Below are positions 22,673-35,200 of a DNA stretch of 64,000 nucleotides, piece after piece (position 1 is the first letter of the stretch; each line of letters begins with the position of its first letter). The translations under genes and the position numbers were made by a program. This DNA comes from Hyalella azteca (taxonomy: Eukaryota > Arthropoda > Malacostraca > Amphipoda > Hyalellidae), in the NCBI RefSeq assembly GCF_000764305.2, contig NW_025944642.1, forward strand, positions 1 through 64,000, given 5' to 3'. The notes beneath the pieces were generated by a model. That model saw only the letters and a list, made by a program, of their open reading frames with translations. It was not told the origin of the DNA and made no database searches.

Positions 22673-25600
22673 AACGTCAAGTGTTGGTTTGCATTCACGG
22701 ATTTGACAAAGAGAATTTCAACTGCCCGTCAGCTGTAATGCTCTCATGATACGTTGGTCGTTAGGCCATGAAAACTCTACAAGATGATTTAATGCTGAAA
22801 ATTTAACTTATTGAAAGATAGAGATTTGATGTTTCAAAAGTTTAAATAACTATTGATCTTATTCCCGTTCAATCACCATATAATTTTTAAACCCATTGGA
22901 CTATAATTGTTTTTTTAATTCTAAAGTGGTGATGCGAAGTGAAAAGCTTAGAAAGTTCTGAAATAAAAGTAAGAAAGACGTCAACGGAAAGCAACCTGTT
23001 GCGCAGATGTGTCCGGATGTTTGACAGTTGATGTCTGAAAGATGTTGTGGTCTTTGTTGTTCCTATTGTTGTGAGCATAACTGCGTAACAATGTGGACGC
23101 TTGCAAGAACCTCTGCATGTGCAAGCCTCAGCTGCAGCTCAAGCACCGACAAACGCCATTAGCGTCACTACACAAACGATAAATCAGTGACAAGCTGCAC
23201 AACAGACAAGTGACTCAAACAACGCAAACGCTAACAAACATCACATTCATGTTGATTCAAACAATTCAAGCACGGACAAACAGCGCTGCATGTGCAGCCT
23301 AGCGACACCTTCATAAGCTCTCAATATGGCATGGCACCGACATGGCGGCAGCAGAGCTATTATTTGAATACAAAGGATTAAATCCAATCACAACGAACAT
23401 TGCCATGCAGGCGATCAAACCTAAGGCAAAATGGCTTTATATGCATGCAGTATTCCGATTAGAAATAGAATAAATTCATATAAGATTTATTTTCCATAAC
23501 CGAAAATACGACCGCCATTATATAGAAGCGTTAGACTCGTCATTTGAATGCAATGAATTCATTTCAGCAAATTTCTACCACGTGAATTTGCAGAAAAAAA
23601 AATATTGAAGACTTTTACGTTTTGAGCGCCACGACATCTCTGAGAAGCGCACGACGAGAGGCAAGGAATGAGAATTGCTCGTTGCACAACAGCGCGCTGA
23701 GTGATGGAAAACTTTGACAAAACAATACATGAGCTGGACTTCTGTCCCAGCACATAAATGCCAGACATTAATTAGTAGAATATGCAGCAGCAAAACGAGG
23801 CCTTTATAAGGTTTGAACACTTTTCAGGAAAAGTTTGAACACTTTTCCTGATAAGTATTGAAACTTACATCCGTTAAAATGACAGCAAACAAAAAAAAAA
23901 TCCGCAATTCAAAAATATAGGATAAGTGTTAGAAAACATGCAACAACTACGAGAAATCCAAAAATTGAGTTCCCAGTAAATGGACCTTTATGCCAAATAA
24001 TGTCCGCGATGGCAGAAATTTTCAGCGATTGCTGAAAACACGAACAGCATCACAGTTGTAGCAAAAGTTACAAAATATTGCTGTTCCTTCCCTAACTGAC
24101 ATTCGAAACCCAACCGTTCGTAAAATTGATTTTATTACATAGTTCCTTTCAAGTTTCTCGTATATCACTGTTTGGCGACCGCCGACGACCGATCGATGGC
24201 CGCGGTGAAATCGCCAATAATGTTTCGTAAGGTTATAAGACGTAAAAAAACATACTAGGGGTTACAATTATGGGCAGCAGACACTAGGGTACAATTATGG
24301 GCAGGGGTGGAGCTACAGCTTTTCCAGGACGCGAAGAGAGCGGTTCTGGGAAGGGACGTACGGCGTTCAGAGCCACAGCTTAAATTTGCGCATGGCGCCC
24401 TCGACAATAAAGGTTCCGCGGATCAGTATTTATAATATTAGCTACACTCGAAGGGATTTGTTGCGAGAAAATTGTCTCAAACCGATAGTTTTTGAGTTAG
24501 ATGAACTTCGCAGCGAAAAAGATATTTTAACGATTTCTGAATTTGATATTCGTTGTTTATTTACATAAAGATAATCTCAATAGATGCCTAGTGGAGTGAC
24601 AGCACCGAGTCTTCAATCTTAACCAAAACCTAGAAAAACCTGGCGTTTTTCTTCCAACCCATTGCTGGAGAACATATTTATGACTGGAAAATATTATCGC
24701 CTAACTTAATGTAATAGTTGGTACATAACAAATCATAACCCCTCTCCAGTGCTGCATGTCAGTCGAATTTCTTATGCACGGACTGAATCATGAGACATTT
24801 TAAATTAAATCTTCAAAGTAAGCAAGGCGCAAGCTATCTTTGAGGTGTAACTTTAATTTGAGAGCTAACTGCAGTATTTTACAATGCAATACTGTCTCAA
24901 GTAAATTAATAAATAATGTTTCATTCAAGACGCATATGCAAGGGTACTGAAAGTGTAGACGATGGTTCTGTCCGACGCGTTCGTTCCTCGGGCGGAGTGC
25001 ATGATGCGGCGAGCAGGCAGCACGTGGGCGGACTGGGTAGAGACTTAGCCTTTTATGGTCAAACTTAGAACTTAGGATACCAAATATACATGCACACGAG
25101 AGCCCTGGGCGACCCAATACCCATTAGCATCCAGCCTTCATTCGCAGAAATAGGAGAGCGCTAAAATCTAATCATATTTACTTCTCAGACCCTCTTGTTC
25201 GGCATAAATATAATCATGAACATAAGATTGAGAATAGTGGAATCGGTAAACATTTTATCACAAGCGAAAACGTGAAATAGAGGGAAACATGACGCTGTAA
25301 AAATACGTGAAACGTAAATAAACTTATGATTCGGTTTTTAATCACCCATATCCCTGCAGAAAGCCGCAAAGAAAAATGTTATTTTACTAAATATTGCCTG
25401 TTTTGATCAAATCTGTGCCTCTCTGCTTTGCCGTAGCGCATCTATTTCAATCGTTATTTGGAGGACCAAGAACGCACTTATATACGTCAACTTCAACTTA
25501 AAAGCAGAGTAAATAGTGCGAGAAGTTCAAGGAAACATGCTTTAGCAATTTGGTGTTTTTTTTTGCAATGCACCTTGAGGCTACCCTGGACCGTAAACCT

Positions 25601-25719
25601 TTGATGAGTACATGGTCATTATTTGAAGACATCGGACAGATATGAGAATCTGGCTATAAATAAGGCCAAACTCTTCAAAATCGCAACCACTCTTAATTAT
25701 TACGAAATATTTTCAACTC
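22673..25719. other. Intergenic stretch, no supported gene
   Basis: No convincing exon, RNA gene or transposon end. A short higher-GC patch lies at about 24960-25110. Confidence 0.4.
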
Positions 25720-26165
25720 TCACCTCGTTCGATTTCACCACAATTATGACTTCGTTCGATTTCATCTTAACTCTCATTTCGTGTGCTTGAATCTCAAGCT
25801 CTCACTTCGCTCGTTTCAATCTTGGCCTTCCACTTCGATCGATTTGTCTCACTTCTTCTTATCTCACTTCGTTAGATCCAGTCTCCACTCTCACTTCGTT
25901 TGATTTAGTCTCCACTCTCCCTTCGTACGATTTAGTCCCAACTCTCACTTCGTCCGGTTTAGTCTCAACTCTCACTTCGTTTGATTTAGTCTCCACTTTC
26001 ACTTCATTTGATTTAGTCTCCACTGTCATTTCGTATGATTTAGTCGCAGCTCTCACTTCGTTTAATTTAGTCTCCACTCTCATTTCGTCCGATTTAGTCC
26101 CAACTCTCACTTCGTTCGATTTAGTCCCAACTCTCGCTTTGATCGATTTAATCCCCGCCTTTCAC
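25720..26165. repeat. 27-bp minisatellite, 9-codon period
   Basis: The units read like CTCACTTCGTTCGATTTAGT on the plus strand. They are regular from about 25860 to 26150 and degenerate before that. On the minus strand one frame stays open (25859-26110), giving a repeated 9-residue, charged unit of the form VETKSNEVR. Because 27 is divisible by three the same peptide frame recurs in every unit, but no start context, splice site or domain supports a real protein. Confidence 0.8.
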
Positions 26166-27430
26166 TTCGTTCAGCGCGGCATCGAAATGTGAAGGTGAGG
26201 GTGCGACGGCGGCTCTGCACGTCAGCGGCGTGTCCCGCATGTGATGGATCGTGTCCACGTAACAGGATTAGCTGCTCTGCCCGTCCCATCGTGGACACGG
26301 TACTATAAAATTCAATCTACAAGTAAAATGACTTCCTCTTATGATTCATAGGTCATGCAAAAAATTTGGAACAAATTGGAATTTTACCCTTAACTGTATT
26401 CGAGCCAACAATTCTGTAGAGTTACTATAGCAAATGACACACGGAACTGTGAAAACTTTTTGAGGTAGGACGTCGGTGTATATAAACATGTGATATAATT
26501 TTGAAGCAAAGTAAGACGTCCTGGTAACATAGAATATTCAATTTACAAATAAATTTATCAAATAGGCGCTAAACTATTCGTTGATACCTTAAATGGAATA
26601 AAATTCACCCTTAATAGATGAACTAATTATTTTGGAACAAAAACCCGCCGAGCGCCTCCATATCCAGTCGCTTTGACGCCCGCGCTCGACGCCGGCGACC
26701 CGCCGCGTATCCTTGAGTGAGGAAGATGCACTGCAGCGACGGCGTGCGGCGCACAACCTGTTCCTACCTGCACGGCTTGCATGGTGCTTCATACCCAAGC
26801 CTTCGTCAGCAATGCGCATTGGTTACTCATCTAGTCTGAGTGTTTCAAGTAGTCATTGTAACGACCGGGGTTATTCTTCTCTTCATCGTGTTTCGTGTAC
26901 TTATTGTAATGACTGCTGCCGGCTACTAATCTCTTCAGAGTGTAATGGTCAGTAATTTTCATCAGTATGGCTGGTTATTCAAATATTCGGTGTGTTTTGT
27001 TCGGATATTGCAATGTCTGACACTGGTTACTAATCTATTTCGGGCGCTTCGATTGATGATGTGATGACCGCACAGATAATAATTCATCAGGAACGGGCTG
27101 ATCCTAGCCGCAAACCATATATGGCTGGACAGAGTAATCCATATAATCACCATAAATAGCTGATTGTGGCGCTGCCACCTCCCTACAGGTACCTCAGGAC
27201 CGCACGTGAGGGCGGGGTGCGTTTGCTCGACTGACTCGACTTGATGGTCCGCATCGCAGGCTTAGGCCTGCTGACGTGAACACTGCATGCTGATCAGTCG
27301 GGGCCAGTTAAAAGAAGCTTCTTATTGCTTTACAGTAATCAAAAGACTTGTCAATTTTATTTCTAAAATATATTCGAATGTTCAGCTGATAGTTTCCAGA
27401 AGTTATATATATAGGATGGGTGTTTTCAGC
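26166..27430. other. Non-coding stretch with GC-rich patches
   Basis: Higher-GC patches lie at 26170-26290, 26640-26790 and 27170-27300. They could be regulatory or short exons, but no frame is convincing. Confidence 0.35.
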
Positions 27431-28005
27431 AGCTTCTGGGCGACACCAGCCCAGCAGCTCCTGCAAAACACCAGCCCAACAGCTCCTGGGCAACACCAGC
27501 CCAACAGCTCCTGGGCAACACCAGCCCAACAGCTCCTGGGCAACACCAGTCCCTCAGCTCCTGGGCAACACCAGCCCAACAGCTCCTGGGCAACACCAGT
27601 CCAGCAGCTCCTGGGCAACACCAGCCCAACAGCTCCTGGGCAACACCAGTCCAGCAGCTCCTGGACAACACCAGCCCAACAGCTCCTGGGCAACACCAGT
27701 CCAGCAGCTCCTGGGCAACACCAGCCCAACAGCTCCTGGGCAACACCAGTCCAGCAGCTCCTGGATTACACCAGCCCAACAGCTCCTGGGCAACACCAGC
27801 CCAGCAGCTCATGAATAACACCAGCCCAACAGCTCCTGGGCAACACCAGTCCAGCAGCTCCTGGATAACAACAGCCCAGCAGCTCCTGGGCAACACCAGC
27901 CCAGCAGCTCCTGGATAACACCAGCCCAACAGCTCCTGGGCAACACCAGTCCAGCAGCTCCTGAATAACACCAGCCCAACAGCTCCTGGGCAACTCAAGC
28001 CCAGG
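27431..28005. repeat. 25-bp minisatellite, 23 units
   Basis: The unit is AGCTCCTGGGCAACACCAGC plus CCAAC. All 23 units are exactly 25 bp with no indels. From about 27590 many units alternate between a CCAGTCCAGC and a CCAGCCCAAC form, giving a 50-bp higher-order period. The unit has no stop in several frames, so overlapping long open frames appear on both strands; these are artefacts of the repeat. Confidence 0.92.
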
Positions 28006-31000
28006 ATGGGCACGATCGTCGCAATTACTTGCTGGACCAACGTGAGCTTGTAGCAGAAATAAAGCCGCTTCGTGACGAGTAAATCGTCTTTGCTTAGCAA
28101 CGTATATTCAACAGCGCTTTTCGCGAGCCACACACTCAACAAAAGATTATGAAAGATTATGAATAAACTAAAAGGCAAATGAGTTGCATGGATATCATGA
28201 TGTCTGTAGCATCGTAATCAAGTGGCAGTGCACGACAAACGGGATGCACGCTTAGATAAAGTCGTTTACGCAATGCCTACAAAATTGTACCATGCGATGC
28301 CACAAGTATAACTATAAAATTGTGCCATGTGATGGCTTCATACGTTTCGTAATTATGCAAGATTAAAGCGTTTAAAATATCTAACAAAAAACATTAATTT
28401 TCAATTCTAGAGATAACCTTTATAGGATCAAATCTTGGTGAGAAAGAATATAAATGTTATAAGTTATCATTCAATTTTCAATTGCTATAAAAATCAAACG
28501 AAGGTTGCAATAATTGGCAGTTGAATATCCTTTCACTATTGTGCCTAATAACTTCGACATAACCGAAATGACCACGAAGGGAGCCATGAGTGACGTGAGA
28601 GTTTTTAAACTAGTAATTTCGTTCAGCGAATTTAACTTACTTCAAATGAAATTGTCGTGTTTTGTTGAGTTGGTTTCCTATATTTAGTTTTTTGCGCTAC
28701 AAGTCTCTGCTGCCTGCATTGTATTGCATGGAAATAGCTGCTTGATTTTAACGTAATCGCTTTTCATTGAAAATTCGCTGAGAATGGAGACTTTATTTTC
28801 AACCACGCGAAGTTTTGTACGCGATCGGCACCATTATGTTGACCAGTTTTGAGCGGAGAAGTGTACGCTCAAACAATCAGATATATTAAATTATTGGACT
28901 TATATCAGATTATAGGTCTGTAAACCAAGCATTTTGTTGTGTGCAGGTTATACTCGTTTTTGCAGACGCCATTTCTGCAAGTCAATGTTTTGGTCATGCA
29001 TTCTTCTCTCTTACACAACACCTGTTCCACCACTGCCATGTCCTGGATAATAGTCGACCTATACACGCATCGAAGAAGCGTTGTAACCTGAGCAAATATA
29101 AAACGGAGAAGTTTTTTTCAGATAAAACTAGTTCAGTTTATGCGCAATAACCCCATCAATCCATCACTATTGTTTATCAATTCCATTATAATACTTTAAA
29201 TGTATTCGAGGCCTCTTGAAAACAGTGTGAATTGATAAGAGTTATGAGTAGTTATCTGAAACCTGCAATATAAACGAAGTGAACACATAAAAGTTATAAG
29301 CTCATGCAACATCTTGATAAAAGAAAAGAATACAGTTTTCGTGTCTTTTTCTTATCAGCAATATATATTTAGAGCTCCATTGAGACGCCGAGAACAAGAG
29401 AAGCCTTGTTCGTTATGAGACAGTGCGATGCAAATAAAGAACAACACAGTCACTGCTGTCACTCTCTTTGTGTTAGTATTTATATACTTCAATTCCTTAA
29501 CGAGCAGTTATGTGAATAATTTTAATTAAGGCCAAATTTCAAAGCAAAGATATGCCAAATAAATTCACAGTATCTCTATTGAGAACGTTTCGGAGGCCAG
29601 CTCAATAATCAGTTTCAATGTTTAGAGAATTCAAGTGAAATCAATAAAAAAATCCATATATCCACGTTATATCGACTCGTTGACGTCACAGGTTATCCAT
29701 GAATGAAGTTGTTTACACGCCCTCGGTCCAGGCAAGGGAGAAGCGGAAATGCGTTGCAGGACCGCGTCATTAAAAACAAAAAGGAAAGGATGCGACACCG
29801 CACCCATTTTCGGTTATAGGATTAGGATTCCTTCTGTGGTGCTGGCGGTGGCGGTACAAGAAGAAAGAGTGACGAGGTTCATCGATAGAGCAGTGACTGT
29901 TATGATATTTTATTTAATGGGGCTGAATTCTGCGATAATGAATACAAAGGTACATGAATAGTGAAATCTATACGTTGTATTTTTCAACTATAAATATTGA
30001 AGCTTAGTTAAGAGTTTAAGAGTCTTGAGTGTACACGTATACAGGTATTGCTAGCTTTCAAATTGTATGATCGATAGTGAGAAACTATTATTAATGGCGC
30101 CCAATTATACGAAAATTAATTTATGAGCAAATATTGATGGGCAAATATACTCGTGATAACTGTAAAAGCACGAAAAATAGTATGGTTCTGAAAACATCAA
30201 ATCTAGCTAAAAATATTGTAACTTATCTGATGATTCATTTTATACATCGAATGTTAAAGTACTTGCAAGTTGATGAATATTGTAATGACTTTGGTTCGCT
30301 GCCCACAATACTCAATAAAAATAATTTGTAATAAAGATAATAAAGATAACAATTATGTCATGCGGACATTTAGACAGCGCATTAGAGTATATATGTGATT
30401 AATGTAGCAATAATGGCTACCACTTTTCTAAAATGAAAAACTGCTTTCTAACTTTATTAACTGCCACCTATTGAAGTTATAAAAGGCAAAAAATTAAGGA
30501 TAATTCTAATATATTGACAAAGGCAAAAAAAAAAGGTTCATGCGAGTTGAATCTACAGGAAGTTGCTCATCTGTTGCAGTCGTGAAATATCCTGCATTTG
30601 GCCGTTACATTCATGTTTTTGCTGTACAACAACACTGTTAATTAACAGAATTTCAGGATGTCGCGTTAAAAGTTAGCCGACGAATTTCACTTGTTAAATG
30701 TTCCGGTTACCGGATTGTGAATACAGATTTTCTGCAATGTTAAATATGGTAATCTTAAACCGGCAATTATATTGATTAATTAGGCCTCATCTGATGAGGG
30801 TTAAGTATAAATGGGATAATTGTTCGTTTAAATTCAACCTGAAATTTTAACTATGAGAGCTTTATCCGATACCGAAAACTAACCGGCAATACCAATAAGC
30901 TTGATGAATAAAAGAGGAAGTTTTTAGTTACATGCACTTGCTTGTTTAGATCAATTTAACGTTTACTGTTTACGATCATTGAAAAAACTTACATGCAAAT

Positions 31001-31346
31001 TTCTGATTATTGTCAATAGATGTTTCAGACATAGATTATTGTTTCGTAGATTGACATGAAATTAATAATCGTACGATGAAAGTCAATTATATTTCCAAAT
31101 AAACGATCAAAGGGAGGGCAGAGGTTGTACGTCATATAATGCACTAACGTCTGCATGATGGTTGTAAGAATTTGCATGCAGTGAATATGCGCCTCCTGCT
31201 GGTGACACAAGCGCTTCTGTTCGTCGTGTGTTGATATTCTGCTCACTCCAGCGACTCAAACAATAGTGGACTATACGAGTGGTGCGAAGTGGGAGTTTTT
31301 ATAAATGCAGTGAGCACGTGTCCAACGTACGAATAAATAAAAAGCT
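28006..31346. other. Intergenic stretch, no supported gene
   Basis: AT-rich, with only short frames and no recognisable repeat family. TGACGTCA occurs at about 29681 outside the dispersed repeat. Confidence 0.4.
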
Positions 31347-31567
31347 TTACGAACATTTCTGAAACCATATAAAAATAGCTATTAAAATCATGGTTGTTCC
31401 TAACAGGCGCCCCAGGATTTGTTGATACGAAAAACTAGATTTCAAGGCGCCATCATCATTCATGATTTGGTCCCGTTTCAACAAAACGTGCTCCTTGATG
31501 CCAGCATCAATCAAGCCGAGCAATTCGTTTACGAGGCCAGCATAAGCAGACGTATACATTGGCAATC
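31347..31567 (-). CDS. Candidate last exon, ionotropic receptor-like C-terminus
   Basis: On the minus strand, after a weak acceptor (aatgaccag), an open stretch of about 73 codons runs to TAA at 31347-31349. Its first half (LPMYTSAYAGLVNELLGLID, then AGIKEH) resembles the segment after the second ligand-binding lobe in arthropod ionotropic receptors (variant glutamate receptors), where an Asn/helix segment leads to EAG-type residues. Its end (SYQQILGRLLGTTMILIAIF) resembles the short linker plus final transmembrane helix of those channels, followed by IWFQKCS. If right, the protein would be a chemosensory cation channel, with upstream exons at higher coordinates. I could not find those exons, and other frames are open here too. 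Confidence 0.3.
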
Positions 31568-31778
31568 CTGGTCATTAAATTTACTGGTTGTAGAGCACGC
31601 CGGGGCTGCGGGAACGTGACTGTCATGTAACCAACAATCACGAGCAACGCGGAAATGAGTAAGAAAAATAAAAGCGCGAAGTAAAATCTCCCTATTGCGT
31701 TGAAAATGTCATTGAGATATTCGTTCTCGATGTATCTAAAGGGTTTTGAATATGGTCACCAACGTGCTTTTTTTCACC

Positions 31779-31821
31779 ACCATGCACGTTACACCAAACT
31801 TTTAGGTGTAACGTGCATGGT
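31779..31821. repeat. Perfect 17-bp hairpin
   Basis: ACCATGCACGTTACACC (31779-31795), a 9-base loop, then its exact complement (31805-31821). Confidence 0.85.
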
Positions 31822-32019
31822 TTTATCAAACGATTGTCTAACGGTTATTCGATTCACGTTTTAGCTTCTGACAGATAAATTACTAATTACAACACAAAAG
31901 AATTACTGGCGGCTAATAAAAATTCAATATTAACAATAATTCATCAGCAATTAACGCACGAATACCTGAAATTTAGTTTTAATTATAAAATCAGAATTTA
32001 TCCCATCACTCGCTCAAGT

Positions 32020-32260
32020 TTATGACGAGCGACCTGCGACCAAAGTGGTCGGTGGCGTATGTCTGGCAATGCATCACACTGCCCATACTCGGCCTTGGAC
32101 AAGCAAGCTTGACGGTGGCTCAGTCACCGCACGCCTGTAGCGAGCGGTGACAGCGCGCGTCTCAGCCCTGCACGAACTTCTGAGAACTGCAGCGCGCGGC
32201 TCGCCGACCCGCGGCTCAGACTTTGGATTTCAACGCAGGTAGAGAGCGAGCTGTGGGAGC
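32020..32260. other. GC- and CpG-rich island in AT-rich DNA
   Basis: A sharp rise in GC with many CG dinucleotides (GCGCGCG, CGGCTCGCCGACCCGCGG) ends near a donor-like CAACGCAG|gtagag at 32237-32244. It could be a promoter plus 5' non-coding exon on the plus strand; no coding frame is evident. Confidence 0.3.
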
Positions 32261-35200
32261 ACTTTCCAGTTGCCGTGATTCGAATAAATTAACTTGTTTT
32301 TAAAGTTTTATTAACTTACAAATTGGCATGCTTGATTAGTAAATTAGACAATCGCAAATGGTTACAGAGTCACATCACAAACGACTTGATTCATAAGTTG
32401 TTGATTAGAATTATAATTAATAATATCGGGATGCAGTTAAGTGAATCTCTTGGCAAAAATTAACGCTCATAATCATCGCCATAAAGTCATCTTTCAAATG
32501 GAGTCTCATAGATAGAAATTAATTTTCATCAATCAACAATTTATAACTCTTACGGCCGTACGGGTTACGCTGCGGACAGAATTTTTACGATGCAGGATGG
32601 GGGGAATGGCGGAACTTGCTGGTTTGAAGGGAATAGCCTTGAAAGGAGGCAAGGCGAGGCAAGCATTACCTGTTTATAGGCATTAACTCCAGCGCTCAGG
32701 TCGCTATCATGCATTACTTCGAGCATGAAAAGATGCCTTGATCCTGGTAATGTCTTGAATGTTATCTGTCGACTTCTTTCTCACAGTAATTTCTCTTCTT
32801 TCTCATAGTAATATAATGTTATGCCAATTTTAGGTACGAGGAGACTAATTAAGAAGTAGTTTAACCGTTTTACCCGTGAATAGTTTAATCATGACGCGAC
32901 AGAGAGATTTACAATGATATCCGTATAGCAAAAATATATATTCAGATAAGTCTCAGGAACAATTGAGGTTATTCCGTATATATTTATCTGGAAGAGGCAG
33001 TGTCTGGCGGAACAGAGACAACATTGTAGGTCATAATTGAGACACGTGAGTTGCATGTAGCGGCATTCCCTGCGAGTCTCATGAGGGCAACATGACCGTC
33101 AAGGTTTGACCTTTGCAAAGGCTTCCAGTTAAGTTCCAGCCAAGGCTATCTGCCTTCCAGAAACAAAACTTCGTGTTAAAAACCATGAAAAGGGTTAACA
33201 AACTATGAGGATTTAGGTGAAGCGACTGCGGCCGCCATACGAATATCACACAAACATAATAATTGCTGGTATTGCCAAGGAAATAGTTAAAATATTGAAC
33301 CAGGTAATTTAATTCGGCGCTTGTGTGTACTATGTCATTCATAAAGACAAAAAAGGAGCGAAAATGAATGCTTTTCCTCCGCTTGTGTTCTATTAAACGT
33401 AATAAATAAAAAGTATGAAATAAAATAAAAAATATTAAAATAAAATTTTCTTCAAAATACGTGCGTCGCCGCCGTAATTAGATAAATATGTTGTGATCGT
33501 AACGAATATAACATAGCGTCATGTATCTCTAATAAAGAATGGCTCGAACTGCCTCGTGGTTTGCAACATTTATAACTACACGTAGACAATTTACATAAAA
33601 TATTTTATTTTGATACGCAATAGAAATTATCATAAAGTTGGGCACATAATATAAAAGCTTAAAAAATTGCAGATAATTTATAAACACATAAAAAAACGAT
33701 TTCTACATCAAAATTCAGCATAATATCATGTAAACTTGAATTGGATCATAAACCAGTACACCTCGATCGTTGGTGAGCATGGGAGACTTCACAAGAGATA
33801 CAAAAATGAACGATTTGTGGCAAGCAACTGACACATGAATGCTAAATGGTACCTCGTCTGCCTACAAAAAAATTAACTGAGGTAAAGAAAACGTAAAAAT
33901 GATGCAATTGTAAGTCAAAGGTAAGTATCCTATATGATTCAAGCCGGAAATATAGTTTAGAATTCAGCTTTTACTCACCTGCAGGTAATTTTCCCGCCAC
34001 AAAGTGATTATTTTTTATTTAGCCGCTTGAAGATTTTCCAAGAAAACTTCCACGTTTTTCGTGCGTATAAAAAATTGTGATGAGCACGCGCAGAACAAAT
34101 ATTCAGTTCTCACTTAAAAACGTAACACTGAGCTTCCACGTGAAAAATTCTGTCAGGCTTAGTGTAAACTGCACAGAAATATACGATCATCAAAACACAA
34201 TTTATATAAAACAAGTCAGCTATAATGTAGCCGGTCAGCAATTCGGTAAAAACTTCGCAGATCAAGTGAGCTGTTCGGAATGCGGATTGTTAATCGTAAC
34301 AAGCTGGATTCTTATTAAGAAAATTTCCAATATGACCGCAATTTATGCGGTGATCGTCAGTCTGGCACGACCGTGCTTTGATTGTAATATCGGACAAAAG
34401 ATCTAGAAATGATGTTTAGTTCTTCGATGAACGTAAACCAAGTTCGATCGTACAAAACATGGAAACTTTATTTTGGTGGCATGTGTAATAATTGGATATC
34501 TGCACTGCAATAATTTAGAAAATTATCAGATTTATAGTAAATTTAAAGTCTATTGAGTGGTTCATACAGACGGGGTGTTCAAGACTAGTTTTAAACATGG
34601 ATAATAATTGCTGCTAAATTTACGAGAACTACTTCTTGTGAAATTTCCGGAATCTGGTCCACGAGATAAACAGATAGAAAGCACAGCAGACAAAAAAAAA
34701 AAAAAAATCGTGCGAGTCGTTGCATCTCAATTAAAAAATTCCTTAGTAGACGCGCTTTGCAACTTGAAATAGTGTTATAAGAAAGCTCAGGAGTAACTCT
34801 AGAAAAATTCATTGAAGTTTTCAAAAAAAAAAAAAAAACGGAAAAATTGTTTCTCATAAATATACAATTGTTAAAATACAAACGGAGGAAATAAGTAAGA
34901 GTAGTGACAAAAAATTTAAATCCAGAAAATTCAATTTGCTTTTAAATTCACGGGATGCAAGGGAAATGGTTGTTAATATCAACGAAGAAAGCCAATATAG
35001 CGTTGAATTTATTAGAATGTAGGAGCAAATGAATAAAAGAGCAAAAATCGCTCACTGCCGCAGAAATTGTCGGAACGGTCAACAAAAGATTAGGTATGAA
35101 CAAATTTAGCAATGCACAACAAAAATTATATTCATTCACGGTTGCACATTTGATAACCGGTCAATACAAACGTGTATTCCACCAGTACTACCCGGAGCTG

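Noticed and set aside
27287..28178. Long overlapping open frames on both strands (up to 250 codons)
   Set aside because: They are produced by a 25-bp unit lacking stops in several frames; the peptide is only the repeat read in three registers.
34591..34881. 96-codon minus-strand frame with Phe runs
   Set aside because: The Phe runs come from poly(A) tracts on the plus strand.
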